A DNA stretch of 35,164 bases from JBBECF01 sp040881945 (GTDB lineage Bacteria; Pseudomonadota; Alphaproteobacteria; Dongiales; Dongiaceae), in NCBI GenBank assembly GCA_040881945.1, contig JBBECF010000068.1, positions 1 to 35,164 of the forward strand, given 5' to 3'. Positions 1 through 6,356 of this stretch are shown in pieces (within the stretch, counting starts at the first letter, position 1; each line of letters opens with the position of its first letter). The notes under the pieces were generated by a model, which saw only the letters and a program-made list of their open reading frames with translations, searched no databases and was not told the DNA's origin. The position numbers and the translations under genes were made by a program.

Positions 1-756
1 CTTTTCCTTTTGAAAAAGCCCATCGCCGACCTGCAGAGCGTGAGCGAACAGGTCGAAAAGATCGCCGACGGACCGGCAACTGACAGCAAACCCATCACGG
101 TGGCGGGCCCTGGCGTCAGCAGCCTCTTGTTCAGCGGCACGCGCACCATGCTGGTGGGGCTGGGCACGACGGTGGTCTTGCTGTTCTTCCTTCTCGTCTC
201 GGGCGATTTGTTCTTGCGCCGCCTGGTCGAAATCCTGCCGACGCTCAGCAACAAGAAACAGGCTGTCGAGATTTCGCGCGAGATCGAAAGCAACATCTCC
301 AGCTACCTCGCCACCATAAGCCTGATGAATCTCGGCGTCGGCGTCCTCACCGGGATCGCAGCCTATGTATGCGGCCTCTCCGACCCGATCCTCTGGGGCA
401 CGGTCGCCTTCCTGCTGAATTTCGTGCCAATTCTGGGACCGCTCTGCGGGGTGGCCATTCTCCTTCTCGCCGGCCTGCTGACCTTCGATGTGATCTGGCA
501 GGCCGCGTTGCCGGCCGGGATCTATCTCGTCATCCATATCGTCGAGGGCGAGACCGTTACCCCGATGTTGTTGGCTCGCCGTTTCATTCTGAACCCGGTG
601 TTGGTCATCGTCTCGCTCATCTTCTGGTATTGGATGTGGGGTATCTCGGGCGCGCTCCTCGCCGTGCCCTTGCTGGCCACCGTCAAGATCGTCTGTGACC
701 GCATCAGACCCTTGATGGCGCTGGGTCATTTCCTTGGCGCGGAAGCCAGGGCCTGA
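1..756 (+). CDS. AI-2E family transporter, C-terminal part (5' end outside window)
   Basis: The reading frame is open from the first base and ends at TGA 754-756, so the true start lies upstream. About 250 residues remain. They contain hydrophobic segments near residues 45-65, 100-125, 130-160 and 190-225, and stretches such as NFVPILGPLCG and EGETVTPMLLARRFILNPV that are characteristic of the AI-2E/PerM-like permease family (usually 340-400 aa). These are multi-pass inner-membrane proteins. Named after an autoinducer-2 exporter, most members have unknown substrates and some act as Na+/H+ antiporters, so no substrate is assigned. A tiny membrane ORF follows 69 bases downstream on the same strand. 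Confidence 0.9.
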   Translation, partial: LFLLKKPIADLQSVSEQVEKIADGPATDSKPITVAGPGVSSLLFSGTRTMLVGLGTTVVLLFFLLVSGDLFLRRLVEILPTLSNKKQAVEISREIESNISSYLATISLMNLGVGVLTGIAAYVCGLSDPILWGTVAFLLNFVPILGPLCGVAILLLAGLLTFDVIWQAALPAGIYLVIHIVEGETVTPMLLARRFILNPVLVIVSLIFWYWMWGISGALLAVPLLATVKIVCDRIRPLMALGHFLGAEARA

Positions 757-825
757 TCCGTCGGGCGCTCGGCCCCGCCGCACGGGCCGCGGATCCTTTC
801 GACACGGTCGCCCATGGAGAATCGA

Positions 826-900
826 ATGAAATACGGGTTGCTCTGGCTGCTCGGCGTGCCGATTCCCGTGCTGATCGTCGTATATCTCCTTTTCAATTGA
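826..900 (+). CDS. 24-residue single-pass membrane microprotein
   Basis: An ATG at 826 opens 24 codons ending in TGA 898-900. A GGAG at 816-819 is spaced six bases from this ATG, which favours it over an in-frame ATG at 814 that overlaps the GGAG. After Met-Lys-Tyr the product is almost entirely hydrophobic (LLWLLGVPIPVLIVVYLLF), one membrane span with a Pro-x-Pro kink and almost no soluble part. It lies 69 bases downstream of the AI-2E-type permease on the same strand, so it may be co-transcribed as an accessory peptide. I recognise no family. The call rests on the ribosome binding site, the coherent hydrophobicity and the position. Confidence 0.5.
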   Translation: MKYGLLWLLGVPIPVLIVVYLLFN

Positions 901-1161
901 TCGGGCCGGGACGTCCCTTGCCAGTTGCCGGTTGCGTCCGGTCCAGGCGAAAAGACGCTCGACCACGTGCACGCAATTCCAAGCTTCTCGCAATAGGTCG
1001 CCGAGCACCGCGCCCCGGCTTTCCTACGGCGCTGACCGCGAGCCGGAGCTTTACTGCTGTCATTTTCGGCTTGGATCCTTCCCTGCGTCCGCGCGCACGC
1101 GCGGACGCGAGTTCGGGACCGTCGCGACGGCGCACGCGAGCCGTTGTTAAACGGACCGTGT

Positions 1162-1854
1162 TCAGCACCAGCTGGCTTCGTCGTCACCCGGCGCCCGCAA
1201 CAATTCTTGAATGTTTGCTTCGATGATCCGGACGCCAACATTTCCGTAGAGCTTTTGGCGTCCCTCGTTCAATACGAAACTTGGACTGCCTTCGATACGC
1301 ATCTTGTTGGCGTCCTGGTAGTCCGCATCCAGTCTGGCAAATGCGGTTCCATCGTGGATGCGTCTTTCAATCGCGTTTATGTCGACGCCGAGGGCTTCGG
1401 CCAGTTCGCATTGAACATCCCAACGGGCGATGTCGCGGCAATCTCGGAAGAACCCGCAGCGAAACGCCCACATCACCTTATCGAAGATCGATGTCGCCGA
1501 TCCGCCTTGGCCTTCTCTCCCTCGTTCTTGCTGCCAATGCTTGACCGCTGTCATGAACAAATGCGCGCTTGCCGACGTTGGCGGGCGCGTCCTCAGCCAA
1601 ACTTCCGGATGGACTTCGATATGCGGGAACTGTTGCGCCACTATTCGCAGATGCGAATTGAACCCGGCATATTCGCCCTTGTCTCGCCACGTCGACGTGA
1701 TCTTGCGGGCGGCATCGCCAAAGACCGAGCAGAACCGATAGTCCAATCGAACCGTGTCACCGAACTTCTCTTTGACCGCATCGACACGAGCCTGCGTGGC
1801 ATATGCCCAAACGCACAATACGTCCGAGAAATAGGAAACCTGGACGACGCTCAT
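1162..1854 (-). CDS. DsbA-family (FrnE/HCCA isomerase-like) thioredoxin-fold protein
   Basis: The 230-residue product begins with a thioredoxin-fold strand and active-site region, VSYFSDVLCVWAY (residues 6-18), followed by a helical insertion and the cis-proline loop EGSPSFVLN (Pro191). This is the architecture of the DsbA/2-hydroxychromene-2-carboxylate isomerase superfamily. Only Cys14 remains in the usual CxxC; the second position is Ala17, so a disulfide oxidase role is unlikely, while a glutathione-dependent or isomerase-like role is possible. There is no signal peptide, so it should be cytoplasmic. The start at 1854 has GGGGGAG at 1864-1870 in front of it. A 50-base palindromic repeat lies immediately upstream. 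By eye the GC content is lower than in the rest of the window. Confidence 0.82.
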   Translation of the reverse strand: MSVVQVSYFSDVLCVWAYATQARVDAVKEKFGDTVRLDYRFCSVFGDAARKITSTWRDKGEYAGFNSHLRIVAQQFPHIEVHPEVWLRTRPPTSASAHLFMTAVKHWQQERGREGQGGSATSIFDKVMWAFRCGFFRDCRDIARWDVQCELAEALGVDINAIERRIHDGTAFARLDADYQDANKMRIEGSPSFVLNEGRQKLYGNVGVRIIEANIQELLRAPGDDEASWC

Positions 1855-1870
1855 CTGGTCGGCTCCCCCG

Positions 1871-1920
1871 AGTGTCCCGCCCCAGAAATTCGTTTCACGA
1901 ATTTCTGGGGCAGGACCCTA
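1871..1920. repeat. 51-bp-class palindromic repeat, copy 1
   Basis: This is an almost perfect palindrome. Arms GCCCCAGAAATTCGT (1879-1893) and ACGAATTTCTGGGGC (1897-1911) flank the loop TTC. The outer part continues as AGTGTCC...GGACCCT with a mismatch. A close relative with the same core and loop is at 4478-4528. Both lie just upstream of a minus-strand gene start. There is no T-run on either side, so a dispersed mobile or REP-like repeat is a better reading than a terminator. Confidence 0.8.
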
Positions 1921-1945
1921 GACTTGTCACACAGGGTTTGCTCGA

Positions 1946-2030
1946 CCGTTCACAACAGCACAGGTCGCGCAACAAGAAAACAACTGCCGGCCGCGGCGAA
2001 TGTCGGGCTGGCCTGTGCTGTTGTGAACGG
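1946..2030. repeat. Perfect 19-bp inverted repeat upstream of sodB
   Basis: CCGTTCACAACAGCACAGG at 1946-1964 is repeated exactly as its reverse complement at 2012-2030, with a 47-base spacer. The pair lies in the 250-base gap between the palindromic repeat and the superoxide dismutase gene. It could form a long cruciform or mRNA hairpin, or be the ends of a small decayed element. No coding potential is visible inside it. Confidence 0.75.
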
Positions 2031-2171
2031 CCGGGCGCGCCGCGATTTGCTATTGGTCGCGATCTCGCATCCGGTTACGGCGTGATATTCGGCAGTGCGC
2101 GGCCTACGGGACCGGAGACGGAGGGCGGTGCCCAAACGTCCTCTGCGAAATCGCAAATTGGAGGCCATGCC

Positions 2172-2876
2172 ATGCTCGAGAGCAAAGCCAAGCCAAGCTT
2201 TACGTTGTCCAAGCTGCCGTATGAAGGAAACGCGCTGGAGCCCGCAATTTCGGCCCGCACGCTCCTCTTCCACCACGGCAAGCATCACGCCGGTTATGTG
2301 GCGAAACTGAACGAGCTGGTCGAGGGCACCCCCTTTGTGGGCCGCTCGCTCGACGAAGTGGTGACGCGGACCGCCAAGGATCCGGCGGCAAAATCGATCT
2401 TCAACAATGCGGCCCAGGCCTGGAATCACGACTTCTATTGGCGCAGCATGCGGCCCAAGGGCGGCGGCAAACCGGGCGGCGCGCTGCGGGGCGCGATCGA
2501 GCGCGACTTCGGCGGGCCGGCGGAATTCCGCACGGCCTTCGCCAAGGCCGCCGCCGGCGAGTTCGGCAGCGGCTGGGCCTGGCTCGTGGCGGACAAGGGC
2601 GGCAAACTCAAGATTGCCACGACCGACGATGCCGACACACCCATCGTCCGGGGCGAGAAGCCGCTTCTCACCATCGACGTTTGGGAGCACGCCTATTACC
2701 TCGACTACCAGAACCGCCGTCCCGACTACATCGCGGCCTGGCTCGACAAGCTGATCAACTGGGAATTCGCCGAGAGGAATTTCGGTTCGGCTGATCCGGC
2801 GCTAGTCATGGACGATGACGTTCGGTCAACGGAAAGCGCTGGTCAAGTCCGCTCGTTGCCGAAAAGACGCGGCTGA
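2172..2876 (+). CDS. sodB: Superoxide dismutase, iron type
   Basis: The enzyme dismutates superoxide to hydrogen peroxide and oxygen in the cytoplasm. The 234-residue protein shows the family metal ligands His34 (FHHGKHHAGYV), His86 (WNHDFYW), Asp169 and His173 (DVWEHAYYLDY). Gln82 in NNAAQAWNH and Ala154 in DDADTPI are positions that distinguish iron from manganese enzymes, so I call it Fe-type. The start at 2172 has GGAGG at 2160-2164. Longer in-frame extensions upstream would run through the inverted repeat and were rejected. About 27 residues after NFGSAD extend past the usual family end (about 195-200 aa) and have no recognisable feature. A GC-rich palindrome follows the stop directly and may end transcription. 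Confidence 0.95.
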   Translation: MLESKAKPSFTLSKLPYEGNALEPAISARTLLFHHGKHHAGYVAKLNELVEGTPFVGRSLDEVVTRTAKDPAAKSIFNNAAQAWNHDFYWRSMRPKGGGKPGGALRGAIERDFGGPAEFRTAFAKAAAGEFGSGWAWLVADKGGKLKIATTDDADTPIVRGEKPLLTIDVWEHAYYLDYQNRRPDYIAAWLDKLINWEFAERNFGSADPALVMDDDVRSTESAGQVRSLPKRRG

Positions 2877-2884
2877 GGTGCGAT

Positions 2885-2910
2885 GGTCCCCGGGTTAAAC
2901 ACGGGGATGG
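2885..2910. repeat. Short CCCCGG palindromic repeat after sodB
   Basis: GGTCCCCGGGTTAAACACGG begins at 2885 and continues GGATGG. The ends match the repeat at 33624-33652 (GGTCCCCGG...CGGGGATGGCGC). It starts nine bases after the sodB stop and could act as a weak hairpin terminator, but no T-tract follows. Confidence 0.55.
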
Positions 2911-2983
2911 CGCTCGCGATGGGCCGAACCGAACACGCCTGACCGGAAGTTTCTTGATGCGCTTTAACCCCAAGGAGGGCGCG

Positions 2984-3226
2984 ATGCCTTTCACCTTCAC
3001 CAACGCGAGCGACCGTCAGATCACCGTGGACGCGCTGCGGCTTTACGCCGAGGATTGTCGGAGCCTCGCCGTGGCTCTGGAGGGGACCGATCTCGGCCCG
3101 GTCCTTGCCGACGGCGCCGATCAGGTCGAGCGCCTCGCTGATCGGATCGGACGCGCGGTGGTAGAGAGCTCGGCATGGGCCGGCGATTCCAGTCCAACGC
3201 CCGGTGCCCATCGGAATCTGCATTAG
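2984..3226 (+). CDS. Small hypothetical protein (80 aa)
   Basis: The ATG at 2984 has an almost ideal ribosome binding site, AAGGAGGGC at 2972-2980, which fixes the start. An in-frame start further upstream at 2954 has no such signal. The product is soluble, has no signal peptide and one Cys, and its middle (residues 15-60) looks like a single amphipathic helical region rich in Ala, Asp and Leu. The last 15 residues are low-complexity. I recognise no family. It sits 107 bases after sodB on the same strand with a palindromic repeat between, so it may be a separate unit. Confidence 0.6.
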   Translation: MPFTFTNASDRQITVDALRLYAEDCRSLAVALEGTDLGPVLADGADQVERLADRIGRAVVESSAWAGDSSPTPGAHRNLH

Positions 3227-3594
3227 GCGGTCGACGCCATTCGTGGATGCACGAATTCGTCTCTCGCAGTCAGGACATGAGACGCAGCAAGCAGTTGAGC
3301 CGAAGTCTGTAGGCTGTAGGCTGCCGCGTCGTCGCGCCGAGAACGTCCTCGACAAGTTTTGTCGTAACGGGCGACAGGGATCTGTTTGCCCGAATGGGCC
3401 GGCGGTCAGCACGTCCGTGTATTTCGCATATAAATAAATGGCATCGCAAATAAATACTTCGTACGGAGATTGAAAATACTGGCGTCGGTAACTATGTACA
3501 TTTATGGCAAGCTAGTTCTGCACTCACCGCGGCGGGCCATCGCCGTCGGCCCGTCGGCCCGCGGGATCGCAAACCCTCTTTTTGGAGACAGGTC
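3227..3594. other. Intergenic region with AT-rich promoter-like stretch
   Basis: No credible gene is present in these 368 bases. A short hairpin (ATTCGTG/CACGAAT, 3239-3256) follows the small ORF, then a CTGTAGG tandem pair near 3307. From about 3420 to 3500 the sequence becomes strikingly AT-rich for this genome, with repeated AAATAAAT blocks, consistent with a promoter region for the downstream lipoprotein gene. Confidence 0.5.
3470..3498 (+). promoter_or_regulatory. Putative sigma70-like promoter of the lipoprotein gene
   Basis: TTGAAA (3470-3475) and TATGTA (3493-3498) are separated by 17 bases inside the AT-rich stretch, about 100 bases upstream of the lipoprotein start. The -35 match is good and the -10 match is poor, so this is only a candidate. 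Confidence 0.3.
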
Positions 3595-3837
3595 ATGAAA
3601 CGAATTGCAATGGCGTCCGCCATGTTCCTCTCGGTCCTCGCGTTGAGCGCGTGCGGCAGCAGCACCTCGGATCGCGCCCTCAGCGGCGCCGCCATCGGCG
3701 CCGGTACCGGTGCCGTCGGCGGGGCGCTGCTCGGTTCGCCGCTCACAGGTGCGCTGATCGGCGGCGCCGTCGGTGCCGGCGCCGGTGCGCTGACCGATGA
3801 GAGCGATATCAATCTCGGCAAGCCCATCTGGCGATAG
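3595..3837 (+). CDS. Glycine-zipper lipoprotein (80 aa)
   Basis: The N-terminus MKRIAMASAMFLSVLALSAC is a lipoprotein signal peptide with the lipobox LSAC, so Cys20 should be acylated and the mature chain anchored in a membrane, probably the outer one. Residues 28-65 are a glycine-zipper segment with repeated GAAIGAGTGAVGG and GALIGGAVGAGAG patterns, as in small osmotically inducible or 17-kDa-antigen-like lipoproteins. The start is supported by TTGGAG at 3582-3587. The gene is monocistronic: an AT-rich promoter region lies upstream and a strong palindrome (3911-3931) separates it from a convergent gene. The exact role is unknown; envelope stability or stress response is typical for such proteins. 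Confidence 0.85.
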   Translation: MKRIAMASAMFLSVLALSACGSSTSDRALSGAAIGAGTGAVGGALLGSPLTGALIGGAVGAGAGALTDESDINLGKPIWR

Positions 3838-3910
3838 ACCGGGGCCTTCTCCCGCGGTTCTTGCCGCGGCTTCGAGGCTCGCGGCGCCGCCCCCCGTTCC
3901 GGTTATCGCA

Positions 3911-3931
3911 CCCCCGGGTCTAACCCGGGGG
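3911..3931. repeat. Palindrome between convergent genes
   Basis: CCCCCGGGT (3911-3919) and ACCCGGGGG (3923-3931) form a perfect 9-bp stem with loop CTA. It lies between the ends of the converging lipoprotein gene and the HELVH gene, and resembles the CCCCGG repeats at 2885 and 33624. It may serve as a bidirectional stop signal, but no T-run follows on either strand. Confidence 0.6.
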
Positions 3932-3947
3932 CCTACCGGCCGAGCCG

Positions 3948-4394
3948 TCAGTCCCCGGCGGCGTTGCCGATATCGCAGGACAGATGGCGCGGCGGCGGGC
4001 CGAGACCGGGCATCGGCCGGCCGGTCGCCGGCTGATCGCGCAACCAGCGGATCTGCACCTGATAGGCGTCGTGCTCGCGGCGCAGCCAGGCGGCGCAGTC
4101 GACCCGGCCCCCGTAGGCGCCGCTCTCCTGTTGCAGATAATGCACCAGCTCATGCACCAGGACGCCGCGCGCCCAAACGCTGCCGGCCGGGTCCAGGCGG
4201 TCGTCGAGATAGATCGTGGCGCCCGGGGGAAACCAGCCGTAGATGTCGCACGGGCCGGTGCAGGCCGCGCGCTCGAGCTCGCCATGGGGGACCAGGACGA
4301 CCGTGGGCGGCGGAACGGGGCTTGCGTGGCCGCTCAGGCCCTGCACCGCGATCAGCAACTCCGCCACCAGCTCCTGCAAAACGCCGTCGCTCAA
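3948..4394 (-). CDS. Putative zincin-like metalloprotease-fold protein (HELVH)
   Basis: The 148-residue product contains HELVHYLQ at 81-88, the HExxH zinc-binding and catalytic motif. Glu107 or nearby residues (RREHDAYQ) could supply a third ligand, as in gluzincins. Before it comes a strand-rich segment with IYGWFPPGATIYLDDRLDPA, resembling the beta strands that precede the active helix in minimal zincins. Cys45, Cys49, Cys100 and a late Cys could form disulfides, but I see no clear signal peptide from the start at 4394; the N-terminus is a hydrophobic helix at about 8-20. I do not recognise a named family with certainty (it may be DUF6647-like), and substrates are unknown. Confidence 0.65.
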   Translation of the reverse strand: MSDGVLQELVAELLIAVQGLSGHASPVPPPTVVLVPHGELERAACTGPCDIYGWFPPGATIYLDDRLDPAGSVWARGVLVHELVHYLQQESGAYGGRVDCAAWLRREHDAYQVQIRWLRDQPATGRPMPGLGPPPRHLSCDIGNAAGD

Positions 4395-4477
4395 GCGCGA
4401 TCTCCTCGGCGGGGACGGGACACGAGTATATAATCCATGCTGCCGGGACGGCCAGCCCTTCCGGCCGGCGGCGGACG

Positions 4478-4528
4478 TAGTGTCCCGTCCCCGAAATTCG
4501 TTTCACGAATTTCTCGGGCAGGACACTA
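4478..4528. repeat. 51-bp-class palindromic repeat, copy 2
   Basis: The element runs from TAGTGTCC to GGACACTA, with the central hairpin GAAATTCGT (4493-4501), loop TTC, ACGAATTTC (4505-4513). Over 24-base arms the two sides disagree at only four places. It shares core, loop and outer ends with the copy at 1871-1920. It lies between a divergent gene pair, 84 bases upstream of the minus-strand HELVH gene and 25 bases upstream of the plus-strand cysteine protein gene. Confidence 0.8.
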
Positions 4529-4552
4529 GGCTCTAGGCAATGGAGAGGCTGT

Positions 4553-4906
4553 GTGAAATCAATGAGCGTGACGGCGGCGGCGCTGGTCGCCGCCTTGGCG
4601 ACGGCGGGCGGCCCGACCGGGCTGGCGGCGCCGGCCGATTACCCGACCGAGGCCCTCGCCGACTACGTGTTCGGCTGCATGGCGAGCAACGGCCAGACGC
4701 AGGAAACCCTGCAGCGCTGTTCCTGCAGTATCGACGTGATCGCCTCGATCGTCCCCTACGAAAGCTACGTACAGGCGGAAACGATCGTCAGCATGGCCGA
4801 GGTTCCCGGCGAGAAGACCGCCATGTTCCGCGACGTCGCGTGGATCAACGAACTGGTCGCCGATCTGCGCCGCGCCCAGGCCGAGGCGGAGATCCGCTGC
4901 TTCTGA
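4553..4906 (+). CDS. Small secreted cysteine-containing protein
   Basis: The product has 117 residues. The first 26 are a Sec signal peptide (hydrophobic, Ala-rich, likely cleaved near GLAAPA). The mature part contains Cys42, Cys56, Cys58 and Cys116 and is otherwise mostly helical, with no haem CxxCH motif. The start is a GTG at 4553 just after GGAGAGG (4542-4548). An ATG at 4562 is possible but lies further from that site. It converges on the SoxYZ-like carrier gene with only 12 bases between the stops. From memory, proteins with this pattern occur beside fused SoxYZ carriers in PQQ-alcohol-dehydrogenase regions, so a periplasmic role linked to that carrier is an inference. No enzymatic function can be read. 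Confidence 0.72.
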   Translation: MKSMSVTAAALVAALATAGGPTGLAAPADYPTEALADYVFGCMASNGQTQETLQRCSCSIDVIASIVPYESYVQAETIVSMAEVPGEKTAMFRDVAWINELVADLRRAQAEAEIRCF

Positions 4907-4918
4907 GCGCCGGGACGT

Positions 4919-5737
4919 TCAGGAGGACGGCACGGGCTCGACCGGCCAGCTCTGCTCGAAGCGATTGCCGTCGGAATCCGTCACCTCGACGCCGAGCGCG
5001 CCGGGACCGTCCGGCACGTAGGTGAAATGGATGCTCGGGTCCTCGCTCAGCGAGATGTCGGCATCGACCTCGAGCACCGTGCGCGCGCCGTAGCGCACGA
5101 CGATCCGCTGCACGAACTGCGGCGGGATGTAGTTGCGCGAGATCTGGTCGAATTGCAGGCCCGAGAAGTTCGGGTGGCTGATCAGCAGTTGCGCCTCGAC
5201 CGGCTTGTTCAGAACGATGTCGCCGGCGTGCTTCAGCTTCATGCGGCCGAGCTGCGCCATCGCCTTGGCCTGGTCCTTGAGCGACGGGGCCGAGCAGCCG
5301 CCGGCCGCCTTGACGAAGCGCGCCGCCATATAGAGGGCGCCGTCGTTGGTCTCGGCGATGGCGCGCATGAAGGTGTATTCGTTGATCCGCACCCGCGTCG
5401 CGAAGCTGGCGCTGCCGCCGTCCGCGGCGAAACCGAACACCCCGGCGACCGGCGACGGGTTGTTGTCGATGACCAGGTGCACCGTCTTGATGAAGCGCCC
5501 GGGCGTTTGCGGAATCTCGGCGACGACGCTAATCGGCACGATCGCCGCGTCGTAGGCGCGCGCCGGTGCCTCCAGGCGGATGAGTCCGGCGCCGTCGGCG
5601 ATCGGCCGATCGCCGAACAGGGCCGCGCGGATGTCGGGCCAGGCGCCAGCGTCTTCCGCGCCGGCGGCACGCGCCTCGCCGAGGACGAGCCCCAGAGCGA
5701 CGGCGCCGACGACGCAAAAGGCGGCCAGACGGGTCAT
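4919..5737 (-). CDS. Quinoprotein dehydrogenase-associated SoxYZ-like carrier
   Basis: This 272-residue periplasmic protein fuses a SoxY-like half (about 35-150) to a SoxZ-like half (about 165-265). A signal peptide covers residues 1-25. The SoxY half ends in AAGGCSAP with Cys148, equivalent to the carrier cysteine that holds sulfur intermediates in SoxYZ. Here it is followed by Ser-Ala-Pro and sits internally rather than at a flexible C-terminal GGCGG tail. The SoxZ half shows ISHPNFSGLQ and the strand pattern HFTYVPDGPGALGVEVTDSD. Known homologues accompany PQQ methanol or alcohol dehydrogenases and their function is unsettled. No other sox gene or quinoprotein gene is in this window. GGAGAAG precedes the start at 5737. 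Confidence 0.87.
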   Translation of the reverse strand: MTRLAAFCVVGAVALGLVLGEARAAGAEDAGAWPDIRAALFGDRPIADGAGLIRLEAPARAYDAAIVPISVVAEIPQTPGRFIKTVHLVIDNNPSPVAGVFGFAADGGSASFATRVRINEYTFMRAIAETNDGALYMAARFVKAAGGCSAPSLKDQAKAMAQLGRMKLKHAGDIVLNKPVEAQLLISHPNFSGLQFDQISRNYIPPQFVQRIVVRYGARTVLEVDADISLSEDPSIHFTYVPDGPGALGVEVTDSDGNRFEQSWPVEPVPSS

Positions 5738-5842
5738 CGATCGCTTCTCCGCTGCGGGTGTCGCAGTCCCGGCGGCATCGTGGACCAGGGCGGGCGGCCG
5801 GTCAACGCCGGCCGGCGTCCGCGGTCACCCCTCCCCGGCCCG

Positions 5843-6235
5843 CTACAAAATCTGCGTCAGGATCATGACGAGACCGGCCAGGCTCACGAACCAGGCGATC
5901 GAGCGCAGGAACGGGATCGCGAAGGTGTGGCCGACCGCCATGACGACCCGCGACCAGAAGAAGACGGTCGCGCCCAGCGCCGTCGTCTCGTTGGCCGCGC
6001 CGAGCGCCTGCGCGACGAGCACGACGATCGCGAACGGCGCGATGTTCTCCACGAGATTGAGATGCGCGCGCTTGGATCGCCGGCCCCAATCCGGCAGGGC
6101 GTCCTCGCCCGGCTGCGGGTAGCTCACCGCGCGCACCGGGCCGACCTTGGCGATCAGGGCAAGGGTGTAGGGAAACGCCTGAAGGACGCACAGGATCGCC
6201 GTCCACACCAGCATCTGCAAATCGACGCTCATCAT
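5843..6235 (-). CDS. MAPEG family membrane protein
   Basis: The 130-residue protein has four hydrophobic segments (about 8-28, 55-75, 80-100 and 108-128) and the central RSKRAHLNLVENIAPFAIVV stretch typical of MAPEG proteins (membrane-associated proteins in eicosanoid and glutathione metabolism), which are trimeric four-helix membrane proteins, some with glutathione transferase activity. The polar residues RAHxNxxEN match the glutathione-binding region of the family. I place the start at 6235; GGGAGAG lies just upstream, and a second ATG follows directly at 6232. A longer frame starting at 6298 adds an Arg/Pro-rich segment without membrane features and was rejected. The bacterial substrate is unknown. 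Confidence 0.88.
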   Translation of the reverse strand: MMSVDLQMLVWTAILCVLQAFPYTLALIAKVGPVRAVSYPQPGEDALPDWGRRSKRAHLNLVENIAPFAIVVLVAQALGAANETTALGATVFFWSRVVMAVGHTFAIPFLRSIAWFVSLAGLVMILTQIL

Positions 6236-6356
6236 TCCGTTTCTCTCCCGTCTCTCGTTGCCGGCCGGCGGAGGGTCGGTCCGGCGCCTGGGGGCCATTA
6301 TCCCATTGACCGGGCGCGCCGCCTATCCCGAAGCACGCGCCCGTTCGCGGCGAACT

